From positions 208,386 to 272,385 of the forward strand of contig JAGTTF010000197.1 of the NCBI GenBank assembly GCA_019095985.1: a DNA stretch of 64,000 bases, written 5' to 3'. The translations under genes were made by a program, and so were the position numbers. A model generated the notes under the pieces. The model was given only the letters and a program-made list of their open reading frames with translations, did not search any database and was not told where the DNA came from. Shown one piece after another: positions 1-9,090 of this stretch (positions within the stretch are counted from its first letter, which is position 1; each line of letters begins with the position of its first letter). The stretch is from Streblospio benedicti. Lineage: Eukaryota; Annelida; Polychaeta; Spionida; Spionidae.

Positions 1-1843
1 GCGTATTGTGGCGGCATTGAAAGCAGTAAAAATGCATGGGACGACAAGTTGCTGAGGCAAACGAAGTGTTACTTACATGTGCGAACGTTCTGCGACCCGT
101 AGACGCAGCCTAACTATTTGAAGCAAACTTTAACCAACCAGAATGTTCGTTCAAATTTTTTGAACATGTTCAAATGTTCCTGATGAATTCGCCAGTTCGC
201 CATTGCACGTAGAGCTACGTACGTAGGTGGAATTCGCTGTAGTGTAAGGCAGGTTTTAGGCGAGAAGCGGAGTGTCTCTGTACCACTGCGCATGCGCACC
301 ACGATTGGCGCATGCAGCAGAACGATCCTGAGCACTTGCTCTTGTTCAATTCTGTCTCTTTGGGGTTTCTGGATAATGGAGCAGGTCCTATATCGGTATG
401 AATGTAGATGCCTCTTTGGGTTTTTGTGGATGACAGAGGCATAATGGAGCATTTCCTATATCGGTATGAGTGTAAATCTTGAAGAACACCACCCAAAGAG
501 AAGGGCCTGAAATACCTGTTGGAATGTATGCTGTATGATTAGTTCCAAGAGAACTGCGTCATAACCTGTATTAGCATTACAATGGACGCCATCGTAAAGC
601 ATAGCATAGAAGTAGCTGTATTCTACAAAAGGTCAGAAGAAAGGAAAAGTTCCCATGGCGGGGGTTTCTCTTTCTATCATGTATCGTACGCTTGACAGAA
701 TGAAACCTCTATAAGGAGACAACCTCTCTGTTGAGACCATTTGAAGTCAGACCACTGGATGGTCGTGGCTTCGATTGCCGGTCGGCTCTGGCGGTGGGTG
801 TTAAGCAAACTTGCCCCCAAGCAGTTGCACACTGCTCCGTGGCACCTACACGTTAATTAGGTACAGGTCATTGGGTAGAAAGAGTGCGTGAGTGAAAAGC
901 ATTGTGCGCTGAATGTTCAGCTGCCACTGTAAGTATACGAGAAATGAACAACTGATGATCTATAAATGTTCCAATGACCATGCGTAAAATGTAATGTGGA
1001 GAAAACAAGGCTTGGATCACGCATATAAACCACCACATTTACATTTCCACCGAGAGTTTATCCTGTACAGTGCCGTGACCAGGAATACTGCGTGTGAGAT
1101 GCTTAATTATGTGCCACTTATTTATGTGAGCTGAATTCCTGGTTCCTTTTTCAATGATCAATGTGTTTTATGTGAGGCTGTAGAGAGTGAGAGTGTGATG
1201 GTTATAGACGTGATCCACTCGCGTGCCATTTTCGCCGCCAGGTGGCTACAACCAATTGCATTGTGGGTATTGTCTTTTACAATGCATTGTGGGAATTCTC
1301 TTAAACAAACCACAAACAGTCTCCACCATTTCCTACAGCTACGCCATCACAGGGTCTGGTTGGTCGAGGCTAACAGGTTTGTATCCACCTAGCGGCGAAA
1401 AATGGCACTACTATAATATTCTAAAATGTTTATAGGTGAACTGGAGTATATATACGGCTTCAGATCATGTGACGGAATGGTAGATCTAGTGTTAAATTAT
1501 CTGCTCTCGTGGAAAGATATCACACAACTAAGTTTTAAGGAGTTAGCCTTTGCCAAGGCCAACACTAGGTTATCATTGTAATTCTTTGTTGACAATTTGC
1601 ATATAATTAGTTTTCATTGCACATGAGCCCTTGGCTTGGTGACAGCACCACAGGCAACCACAGTCTAAATTACTCAGCCAGATGATGCTAATGAGGTTTA
1701 ATCACTTCGCCATGTATCTAATCTGTTTTGTGTTTGCACGCACATGAGGGCCATGCTCTGAGAGGGTTTTGTCAGTTATAATGTAAGGGGCAAAAGATAC
1801 TATGAACCAAAACCACTAGAAAGAACGGTAACGAGTGTTACAG
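1..1843. other. Repeat-rich stretch without a recognised gene
   Basis: I see no convincing coding exon here. Positions about 354-409 and 410-478 are two imperfect tandem copies of a segment of 55-70 bases ending in a shared CCTATATCGGTATGA core. Positions about 705-760 hold a piece of a pogo/Tigger-like end (AACCTCTCTGTTGAGACC), followed by a weakly tRNA-like stretch to about 830. Positions about 1,270-1,420 share a block with 3,570-3,690, including GGTCTGGTTG and CACCTAGCGGC. Confidence 0.5.
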
Positions 1844-1995
1844 AAGAACTCTGCCGTTTGTGGATTGTGACATGTGCTTTTGGGTACAACCAAGGACGTA
1901 TTTTAGAGCTGAGTGTCAGTCTTCATCAGTTGTATCCGGATGAGCTTCTTTTGCTTTCAAACATGGCACACAACTCTACAGACACCTCACAGAGG
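1844..1995 (+). CDS. Orphan internal exon candidate
   Basis: A 152-base stretch is preceded by an acceptor-like TGTTACAG and followed by the donor GGGTATGT. Read with two leading bases it is open for exactly 50 codons, giving a leucine-rich helical peptide (fragments ELCRLWIVTCAFGYN, ILELSVSLHQLYPDE, LLLLSNMAHN). I do not recognise the family. The next phase-compatible exon was not found, so it could belong to a gene that continues outside the repeats or be a chance open stretch. An AATAAA at about 2,755 could be a polyadenylation signal for a gene ending nearby. The evidence is only splice signals plus protein-like composition. Confidence 0.3.
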
Positions 1996-3272
1996 GTATG
2001 TTTTTGTATCATGTCTGATTGCTTCTTTGGGATATACATGTAGAAGTTAGGATTCTTCCGGGATACATTTCGGTTAAAAACAAGTGAGTGGTTTATTTTA
2101 TCATACATTTGCACATACCTGTGGGCTATGATGCTCTATAACTGCCTGGTAAACCAGGCATTTTTCATTCATGTTGGCATTGATTTCCAGGAAAAGCGTT
2201 CACTCTAGATTTTATTGGTAACAATCAATGTGAAAACATATATTTAATTGACTGTCTGATAAAGCCAAGTTTTCTGTAAATACGTATTCATTGGTTAAAT
2301 AAACTGTATATTTGTGTTATACTGTAAAACTAGAATATTTCGTGGCTATTGAAATTTGCGATTTTCATCTATGAATTATTTTGTGACTATTCCAGTTTGC
2401 GATTTTGGTCCATCCTGGCGTTTTTGCACATACCCACGAAATTTGCAAATCAAATCGTGTACAAACAGTTCTAGTTTTACAATAGATACCAGGATATATG
2501 AGTCTACTCTATAATATCAGACACATTCTTGTATGAAAGCATACAAGAAAAAACCCACTTTGTTTCTCTATTGACCTCCCCAAACCCTGAACATCAAGGG
2601 CTCAATACATTTCTCAAAACTTACTTTTTGCTCGTTCACGAGCCTATATCATATAGAGTGCCTCCTCAGGAAGAGCATGCAAATAATAATAGATAATCTA
2701 ATGTCATTGGATATTGTATACTATGTAATCCTTGTTTTTGCATTATTGTATGCTGACAATAAAAGCAGTTTTAATGGTATTTTATGATATTAATGTATTC
2801 GTACATTGTAGTACTACCAAGTTGTACTAATTACATAAATAATCTCTTAATTTATGCTGAGGATGTGTCCATGGCAACAAATATATCCAATAAATCTTTG
2901 ACTTAAAATAATGTCTATAATCTAATAGGTGTTGGTTGGTGTGTGCGATGGCTTGTTGAGTGGGTTTGAGGGGTGGGCTGTTGGGATGCTGGTTGTAGGC
3001 TGGGTGATTTGGTACGAGATATAACCCCCACGGCCACGCGGACACCTCATAACTATGGACACGTTTTCATTGTTCCTTTTTATCATATACATTTTCCTTT
3101 TTATCATTTGTATTGGTAAAAGTCTCTGACAAACAGGACCACCTTCTCCTGCAGCCACCCAATGGAGACACCCAGCAAAACCAGGGGCACGCAGTTTTTC
3201 AACAGCATACATTACATTGCCACAGGGCTGGGGTGAATGGAGACGGTTTACTGTAGTGAGCTACACAAGCAC
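1996..3272. other. Non-coding AT-rich stretch
   Basis: No exon is supported. At about 2,325-2,480 there is a dispersed motif (ACTGTAAAACTAGAATATTT) that recurs at about 43,990 and 44,110, which marks a family of repeats present elsewhere in the window. An AATAAA lies near 2,755. Confidence 0.4.
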
Positions 3273-3420
3273 CATAGGCAGATACAGCTTTTTGGAAAAT
3301 GGAGGATGGGGGCACGAAAGGAAAAAAGGGGGGGGGGGTGCGCACTTAGCGACTTCATGAAAACCCCTATGAAAATGAAGCATTTTGGCGTGAAAAGGCG
3401 CCCCCCTGGATCTGCCTATG
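3273..3420. mobile_element. Short MITE with CATAGGCAGAT ends
   Basis: The left end CATAGGCAGATACAG and the right end CTGGATCTGCCTATG are inverted copies of one another, enclosing about 120 bases that include a poly-G run. Related one-ended copies occur near 8,565 (GGCAGATCTATG), 41,890 (GGGTCTGCC) and 62,465 (CTGGATCTGCCATTGG). It is non-coding and non-autonomous. The transposase family is not clear. Confidence 0.55.
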
Positions 3421-3569
3421 AACACGTCGCCTCAGTAATAACACCGTGTGTTCTCGTGAACCTCTTGAGCACCGTCTCACCACTGTGTGCGTATACATGA
3501 TTTTTCTTATCTATGAACTCTGGGTAATTTTTAGACAAACAAACCAAATCACGTGACTTCTCACGTGTT

Positions 3570-3690
3570 TTACAGTGCATTCTGGGGATGTTTTAGACAA
3601 ACATTGATAAAGGCTAAATCAGTTTCATCGTCATCCCCATCTCACGGTCTGGTTGATCGCGACTAATCACCTAGCGGCCAAAACGGGTAC
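3570..3690 (+). repeat. Dispersed repeat, second copy of the 1.27-1.42 kb block
   Basis: The segment shares a run of features in the same order with positions about 1,270-1,420: TTTTACA followed by TGCATT, an AAACAAAC-like block, GGTCTGGTTG and CACCTAGCGGC. The order and spacing are kept, so this is an interspersed repeat rather than chance similarity. No coding potential was seen. Confidence 0.5.
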
Positions 3691-3728
3691 TACGATCACA
3701 CCCTAACATTGTGCTAATATTTCTATTA

Positions 3729-5036
3729 GACCCCCATTTCACATGGCCGATCCTAGCTCCAGATCCTCCAAGAGGTATCTGAGTTGTCATTTCTGGGTGG
3801 ATCGTGCGTGATCTGGCCTCAAATGTGGAGTGATTTGGTTGGTTCGGCAGGGAATGGGCCACTTTTGGTCGGTTCTGGGCTGACTTCTTTTTTCGGTTTG
3901 TGTGCTCCATCGCCAAGCTTTTCGGGGCTGTCTGGGGGCTTTCTCTAGCATTTGTAACATCCTAAGGTCTCTTTGCTTAACTGTGGCCTCATCTGCTGCT
4001 TTGAGAAGATGAATTGTGACTGATTAAACCGTAGGTGCCGCCGCTACCATTACAATCTGAAGCAATGGAAGCATAAAACGGAAGCATCTTTTTCAACACC
4101 ACGATGCTCCAATACAAATGGTGTCCACCGGGGGAAAATTACACATTTCTGTCGGGTTCGGGTCCAAAAGGTGTTCTCACTTCTCTGGAGAAGTGATTTT
4201 CACTTTTGTCGCCCCGTGGGCTCCCGTTATAGGTTTATTGAGATGTTGATCTGGATCAACGTTTTGGTTTCCTGGTTCGTCTGGAAGACTAACTTGTTCA
4301 TCGTTAGGTCTCTCTGCTAACGGTGGGTTTGCTAACAATTTCCACAAAGATGTTCCCGTTTTATGGTGTACTAGTTCTGAATGCTCATATTAGCTTGCCT
4401 TGTACTCCAGTCCATCAGAAAGCTCACGGGGGGGGGGGGGGGGGGTCATTGTTTATTGTGTCTTTGAAGGGTTAAACTCAAAGACGTATTTACAATGACT
4501 AGGCAACGAATAATTGTAACAATGACAGCCGTTGCACTTAATCGTGTTGTAACTCAACAACAACAACAACAACAGAAGGAAGACAGAAGAGAGAATAATA
4601 CATGTACAAGAGACTGTGGAAGAAGATGATGATGAAGCTTCAGAAGGCGGCGTTGAAGATGTTCAGTTGATGCTCACCAGCAGAGACGACCATATACTGA
4701 GACTAGATTGTGGGTACGGCTCTAGGTCCGTCATGCTGCTGTGTTGAAGAGAAACACGTGTTGAAAGACCCAAGCTGATGGTATTTCACGGTTTAATGGC
4801 TACGAAGCCGCTATTTCTGGCAGCCGATCATCACACCTCTTCAGAATGCTTCGTCTGTCTCGGCCCTTTCCCGTCACCTACAACGTCTCTGACGGCTTGT
4901 ACGGCTCAGTGACTATGACAAGCTTCGTCTTCAGACGGTTACGTAATAAATATTGACACAAACCTGCCGATCCACCCCGAAATGACAGATCGGCGTGTTT
5001 TGGAGGATCTAGGATCGGCCATGTAAAATGGGGGCC
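3729..5036. mobile_element. 1.3-kb non-autonomous DNA transposon with TTA target duplication, Harbinger-like
   Basis: The termini form long inverted repeats of roughly 70 bases: left CCCCCATTTCACATGGCCG and right CGGCCATGTAAAATGGGGG. Both continue inward with matching blocks (GATCCTCCAA, TGTCATTTC, GGTGGATCG). TTA flanks both sides (3,726-3,728 and 5,037-5,039). A 3-base TTA/TWA duplication with G-rich ends is typical of PIF/Harbinger elements; that assignment is inference. No transposase frame is left inside. The interior holds a poly-G run near 4,430, a CAA repeat near 4,557 and nothing else recognised. Confidence 0.7.
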
Positions 5037-5084
5037 TTAGCGAACCGGTGTATTATCTCTGTCACCTGTACTTTGGCCGCTGAT

Positions 5085-5170
5085 TAATTACTCTGCCGCC
5101 GCCGCCGCCTGTTGCCATGGTGATGACAGCGTCTTCCACCTGCGGCAGCGGGGCGGGGGCAGCCGTGTGG
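5085..5170. promoter_or_regulatory. GC/CpG-rich islet, possible promoter of the PGRMC-like gene
   Basis: A (GCC)n tract, GTTGCCATGGTGATGACA (close to an RFX X-box) and a GGGGCGGGG Sp1-type box lie in 85 bases, in otherwise AT-rich DNA about 0.8 kb upstream of the first recognisable exon of the PGRMC-like gene. It could be the promoter or hold the missing first exon. A short frame starts at the ATG inside the X-box-like motif but has no recognisable membrane anchor. This is weak evidence from composition and motifs only. Confidence 0.25.
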
Positions 5171-5498
5171 CAATCTTGTTATTTGGGGGCCTAATGGAGG
5201 AAATTATCACCTGAATGTGTCATTGAGATTTGGCAGAGCAGCTTTTTTATATGCTAATAATGTTCTTGGCGTGGAAAGGTTGATTGAATTCAACAAGTAA
5301 CTTATATAACTTTGATTAAAGGGTGAGGATAGGCGCACACATGTAATTAATGTGAAAAGGATTTTATGAATTTGAAATTGTTTAATGACCATCTCATGTT
5401 CATGACGTGCTACTTTCGTGGAATACGGTCGTCACATTTTTGTACCCGCTGAGATGATGTGTTGGCTGTCGACCTACATGGTTTTTATGTTATGCTTA

Positions 5499-5923
5499 GG
5501 GACCATTCAGTATTTATGACAGGGTGGGGTAGGAGGATTTTAGCGCGGGCCGTGAACTTTTGTCACAATGTTTGGAGGGGGTATGTCAATTTTTTCAGAC
5601 ACTTTTGAGTTTTTTTGAGGGGGAGGGGGGCTATCAAATTTTCACAGAAAACCTTATTTTTAAGAGTATCTGTACTAAGATTTACTGTTTTATATATCAT
5701 GGATATCCATCAAATAGGATTCTAGTTAATTGACAATGATTTCGTTAACTATTTGGGGGGGGGGGGGGGGGGTATCATCAATTTTTATCACATGAAAGTG
5801 AGGGGGTCATCAATTTTTTCACAGAGAATTGAGGGGAGGCTATTAAAATTCTCTAGGAAAAAAAGGTTCTCTAGGCTAGGAAAATCCTCCTACCCCACCC
5901 TGTCATAAATACTGAATTGTCCC
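5499..5923. mobile_element. 425-bp MITE with TTA target duplication
   Basis: Left end GGGACCATTCAGTATTTATG and right end CATAAATACTGAATTGTCCC are inverted repeats of about 45 bases that continue as GACAGGGTGGGGTAGGAGGA on the inner side. TTA flanks both ends (5,496-5,498 and 5,924-5,926). The interior is G-rich with AATTTTT spacers and has no coding capacity. It sits 45 bases upstream of an exon of the PGRMC-like gene, so it forms the end of that intron or of the 5' region. Confidence 0.75.
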
Positions 5924-5968
5924 TTATTGTTTCTTTATATTTTCTTTCTCTTTTTTGTTGTTGTTGAG

Positions 5969-6133
5969 GGGTGTTGCTGCACACTGATGGCGTCCCCCGC
6001 CCCGGCCCGCCCGCCTTCCGGGTGCGCGACCTGGCGGGCTGTGACGGCTCCGGACCCGGCGGACGCATTCTCATCGGGCTCAACGGCACCGTGTACGACG
6101 TCACCAAGAACGGCAGCCACTTCTACAAGAAAG
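5969..6133 (+). CDS. PGRMC/MAPR-like protein, exon with N-terminal half of the cytochrome b5 fold
   Basis: This exon encodes the start of a MAPR-type cytochrome b5 domain (RVRDLAGCDGSG, GRILIGLNGTVYDVT, SHFYKK). It matches the order seen in PGRMC1/2 and neudesin: F-x-x-x-D/E-L, then ILIAVNG-x-V-Y/F-DVT, then F-Y. A pyrimidine-rich tract ending TTGTTGTTGAG at 5,968 looks like an acceptor; the donor is AAAG|GTATC at 6,133, leaving phase 1. Upstream exon(s) with the membrane anchor or signal peptide expected of the family were not found, so the N-terminus is missing. The exon is very GC-rich compared with the flanking introns. Known family members bind haem and act at the endoplasmic reticulum or as secreted factors. 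Confidence 0.75.
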
Positions 6134-6195
6134 GTATCATATGGAGCAGTGCACACTTAGTCCGTATATTTTTTCGTTTAACCAATTGTTGCACA

Positions 6196-6199
6196 GCTA

Positions 6200-6241
<42 letters not shown>

Positions 6242-6332
6242 ATTGTGTGTTAAAACTTGTGTGTCTCTCTCTCTCTCTCTCTGTGTCTTGTAAAAGTGTG
6301 AGTGTGTGTTTGTCTTTCTCTCTATTACATTT

Positions 6333-6368
<36 letters not shown>

Positions 6369-6405
6369 ATCTTTTTAGCAAGCATATTTCTACATGTCTT
6401 CAGCT
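6196..6405. repeat. GT, CT and CA microsatellites in intron
   Basis: (GT)n at about 6,200-6,239, (CT)n at about 6,263-6,283 and (CA)n at about 6,345-6,370 follow one another. The last is followed by CTTTTTAGCAAGCATATTTC, which is also found after CA/TA tracts at about 51,655 and 52,060. The CA tract is therefore part of a dispersed repeat family. Confidence 0.8.
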
Positions 6406-6639
6406 ATATGGTTGCTAAAAAGACGTGAGAGAGAAATTTGAAAACAGTTATTAATTCATTAACTGTCACAGAATTCCTGACATGTAGCAGGGGTGGGGGC
6501 GCCAACCAGCCACACACAATGCTTCCTTTTAAATGTTTGTACATAAAGGTCACCTATCAGATGTTTCACTCCAATATAGTTTTTCATTGACTAGATTATG
6601 TTAAAGTTTGTATTGTGGTAGATTACGAAACTAAAACAC

Positions 6640-6915
6640 TTACCACATTTGCCCGCATTCACAGGGTTTCTCGCAAGTGTGTATCCGCATGTGCATGGTT
6701 TATGTTGTCTTTAGCCTGAAGAATTTCTCACACACTGTACACATATATGGTCTCTCCCCAGTGCGGATTGTCCTGTGGTTGGTCAAGCTGCTGATGTTGC
6801 AAGAAAAACGCTTCAGACATTCACTACACTCATACAAGCGAGCATCAATATGTTTTGAACTATTTGCTGTAAAAAAATTATTGTATTGCACTGGAGAACC
6901 TCCAATTAATACCAC
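6640..6915 (-). pseudogene. C2H2 zinc-finger gene fragment
   Basis: The minus strand encodes one recognisable finger ([19 protein letters not shown]) and a TGERPY linker followed by the start of a second (MCTVCEKFF). After a stop, a further degraded piece reads THTCEKPCECG in spirit, with a decayed finger. The CX2C and TGE(R/K)PY spacing identify a tandem C2H2 zinc-finger gene. It lies antisense within an intron of the PGRMC-like gene, with no start and with stops, so it is a transposed or decayed fragment rather than a working gene. Confidence 0.6.
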
Positions 6916-7069
6916 CTCTCCATTGAGACCACCTCTAAAGCGAGAACACTTTCACTGTCCCAATCCTTCAAAATGATTCCAATGGGAACCTCCATACAAA
7001 GACCCCCTTTCCATTGAGACCACTTTAAGTCAGTCCCACGAGTGGTCTTAATAGAGAGGTTCTACTGTG
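6889..7069. mobile_element. pogo/Tigger-like MITE
   Basis: The left end CACTGGAGAACCTCCAATTA and the right end TAATAGAGAGGTTCTACTGT are inverted copies of the CAGTNGAACCTC terminus typical of pogo/Tigger elements. Between them GACCAC blocks repeat (CATTGAGACCAC and GTGGTCTTAAT). It ends 30 bases before an exon of the PGRMC-like gene. Related ends occur at about 705, 60,385 and, truncated by the window edge, 63,974. Confidence 0.6.
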
Positions 7070-7098
7070 TGAGAAACGTGACCAAGTTGTGGCTGCAG

Positions 7099-7260
7099 GC
7101 GGTCCGTACGGCATGTTCGCGGGTCGAGACGCCACCCGGGGGCTGTCCACGTTCTCGCTGGGCGCCCCGCGGTCAGGACCAGGCGGAGGGGACCTCGACC
7201 TGTCCACGCTCCAGGAGAGGCACTACAGGAACTGCCTGCACTGGCAGAAGGTCTTCTCAG
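7099..7260 (+). CDS. PGRMC/MAPR-like protein, central haem-pocket exon
   Basis: Acceptor TGGCTGCAG ends at 7,098 and donor TCAG|GTGAGT follows 7,260; phase is 1 on both sides, so it joins the flanking exons in frame. The peptide contains GGPYGMFAGRDATRGL, the best-conserved block of the MAPR family. PGRMC proteins have GPYGVFAGRDASRGLATF here, and its tyrosine is the haem ligand of PGRMC1. It continues with DLSTLQ and LHWQKVFS, equivalent to the helix before the final strand. This motif is closer to PGRMC1/2 than to neudesin or neuferricin. Confidence 0.85.
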
Positions 7261-7786
7261 GTGAGTCCGTCCGTCCGTCCGTATCTCTAAGTTGTGCTCC
7301 CTTCAAGCTCAGTTCCACAAAGCGACGCTGGCTGCGTCTTTCTGCGTTGTTTGTCTGGTCTGTAAAACCCACATGAAGTAGCGCTTGACCTGCTATTGTT
7401 GTTTTAAATGAGTTTTTTTTTTCAAAATGCCTCATTGATTTGCCGTTCCATTTTCTCTTAGAGTTGTGGGTTTGTCAGAAAAAATCCAATGTGTTCTGCT
7501 GTACTGCAATCTAAGCCAGTGATATTCAGGGTGTTGACAAACCATAAACAAACCTGTTGAAAACTTAGTGTATACATTGTATTATCCTGATTAAAACTAT
7601 AATGCTTACGTTTGTAAATCAAATCCAGGATAAATGAGCTTCCATCAGAACATAAACAAACCATTACATGCCCCACTGAACTTCTTATTGCCCAAACACG
7701 TGCCACTGCGCCGTTGTCTGCTTGAGCCATTGATACATTACTTAAAATTTGTTGAGTAAGGTTCATAGCATATTGGAAACCATGTA

Positions 7787-7954
7787 TCATTTTGAGTTCT
7801 TTCTGTATAAAATATGCCTAAATTCCAAAATTAAAACCATATAATTACAACAGCTGAAAACAGTTTAATAGATATTTTTTTAGATATGTTTAGTAATTAG
7901 ATGGTTTTAATTTTGGAATTTAGGCATATTTTATATAGAAAGAACTCAAAATGA
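7787..7954. mobile_element. 168-bp palindromic MITE in intron
   Basis: The first about 55 bases (TCATTTTGAGTTCTTTCT onward) reappear inverted at the other end (AGAAAGAACTCAAAATGA), with a spacer of about 50 bases. Inner blocks TAAAATATGCCTAAATTCC and its complement also match. It lies in the last intron of the PGRMC-like gene, 55 bases before the final exon. The target duplication is unclear and there is no coding content. Confidence 0.65.
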
Positions 7955-8009
7955 TGCATGATATAACATTGATATTGAAAGCGTCGTCGCCGCCGTCGTC
8001 TGCTTGTAG

Positions 8010-8476
8010 AGAAGTACGAGGTGGTGGGCGTGCTGGTGGACGGGGCGCACTGGCCGCCCGAGCTCGTCGCCTCCTACCTCAAGAGCCAGACACCCGACAG
8101 CAGCCAGCAGGCAAACCCCAGCTTTGGCTTCTTGCCCCGAACCGACACAACGACCCCGCAAAACGGGGGCGCCGAAAATCACAACGCAAACGACAATAAT
8201 GGACAGTCTGTCGCCGCGGAAAAGCTGTCGGGACTGTCAGTTGACGGTGACGACGCAGGCTCCGGTGGAAAAAAGACGTTTGTGGGGGCGTCTAGAATGG
8301 TGGTGGCGCAAAGGCGGCCGAAAGTGGAGGACATGGGCACCGTGGTGCTGAGGGAGCTGGGGCAGGGAGGGGGGGGGGGGGGGGGAGGGAGGCACTGGAA
8401 GGGCAGAGAGCAGCCGAGAGCCCGGAGAAGGGAGGGGACCGGCTGTGCGGTGGAAAGTCCACGCTGTGTGTGTTAG
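8010..8476 (+). CDS. PGRMC/MAPR-like protein, last exon with long low-complexity tail
   Basis: Acceptor CTTGTAG precedes 8,010. In phase 1 it reads EKYEVVGVLVDG, the end of the MAPR fold; the Lys-Tyr pair corresponds to PGRMC1 K163/Y164, which lie by the haem. Past this the protein does not stop, as PGRMC would, but runs about 130 residues through a polar, probably disordered tail (NPSFGFLPRTD, ENHNANDNNGQS, a Gly run and an Arg-rich end) to a TGA at 8,474-8,476. A poly-G tract at about 8,370-8,390 encodes the Gly run; an error there would alter everything after it, so the last about 35 residues are doubtful. The haem-binding role is inferred from family membership. Confidence 0.7.
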
Positions 8477-8559
8477 TGTAGAGGCCGTTATGGGTGTAAA
8501 GTGGGCATTGGTTGGATTTAATGTTCAATGTTAATGGATTTTTTGGTACCCAACCAAAG

Positions 8560-9090
8560 GCTGGTAGCATTGGCAGATCTATGTTTTCAGAAAGGGGAAG
8601 GGGGGGGGCACTGAAGCTATCTCATGGATTTCGTGGCGGACATGCCAATTAAAAACCCTATGAAATAAGGCACATCAACGTGTTCTGTTTGGACGGATGA
8701 CACGTTGGTGGAGCATTTCAGGGGACATGGGAGAGGGGGTCGTCCATTTTTTGGGACTCAAAGGAAACGTTCAGTACCCTCCCACTTTTAGACAGTTAAT
8801 TTTACCCGACCCTCCCCCATCAACATTTTTAAAAGTTGAGTGACCCCTCTCCCCGGTCCCCAGTCCTCTATATAGTCATTCCATTTCTGGACAATTGCTA
8901 ACAGAATATATTTTTAAAAATACCGCAGCGTAATAAAAATGTTAGGCACCCCCCCCCAACATTTACCTGACAATTTCAGCAGCCACCTCAAAAGGAATCA
9001 TAAAAGTTGGACGACCCCCACCTTTGAGGACGACCCACCCACCCACGTTATCATTATTTATGATCGTTCCCTTAGAATGATGTAGTAACG
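8560..9090. repeat. G/C-rich MITE remnants
   Basis: GGCAGATCTATG at about 8,570 is an end of the CATAGGCAGAT family seen at 3.3 kb. Positions about 8,735-9,085 alternate GGTCGTCC and CCCTCCCC blocks and end in TTATTTATGATCGTTCCCTTA, which resembles the GGGAC...TTA terminus of the 5.5-kb MITE. No matching left end was found, so this is probably a truncated relative. No gene seen. Confidence 0.35.

Noticed and set aside
5085-5170. ATG in the GC-rich islet as first exon of the PGRMC-like gene
   Set aside because: The frame encodes no anchor or signal peptide and has no convincing donor, so it is kept only as a possible promoter.
6196-6385. ORFs rich in Cys-Val and Thr-His
   Set aside because: Translated GT and CA microsatellites.
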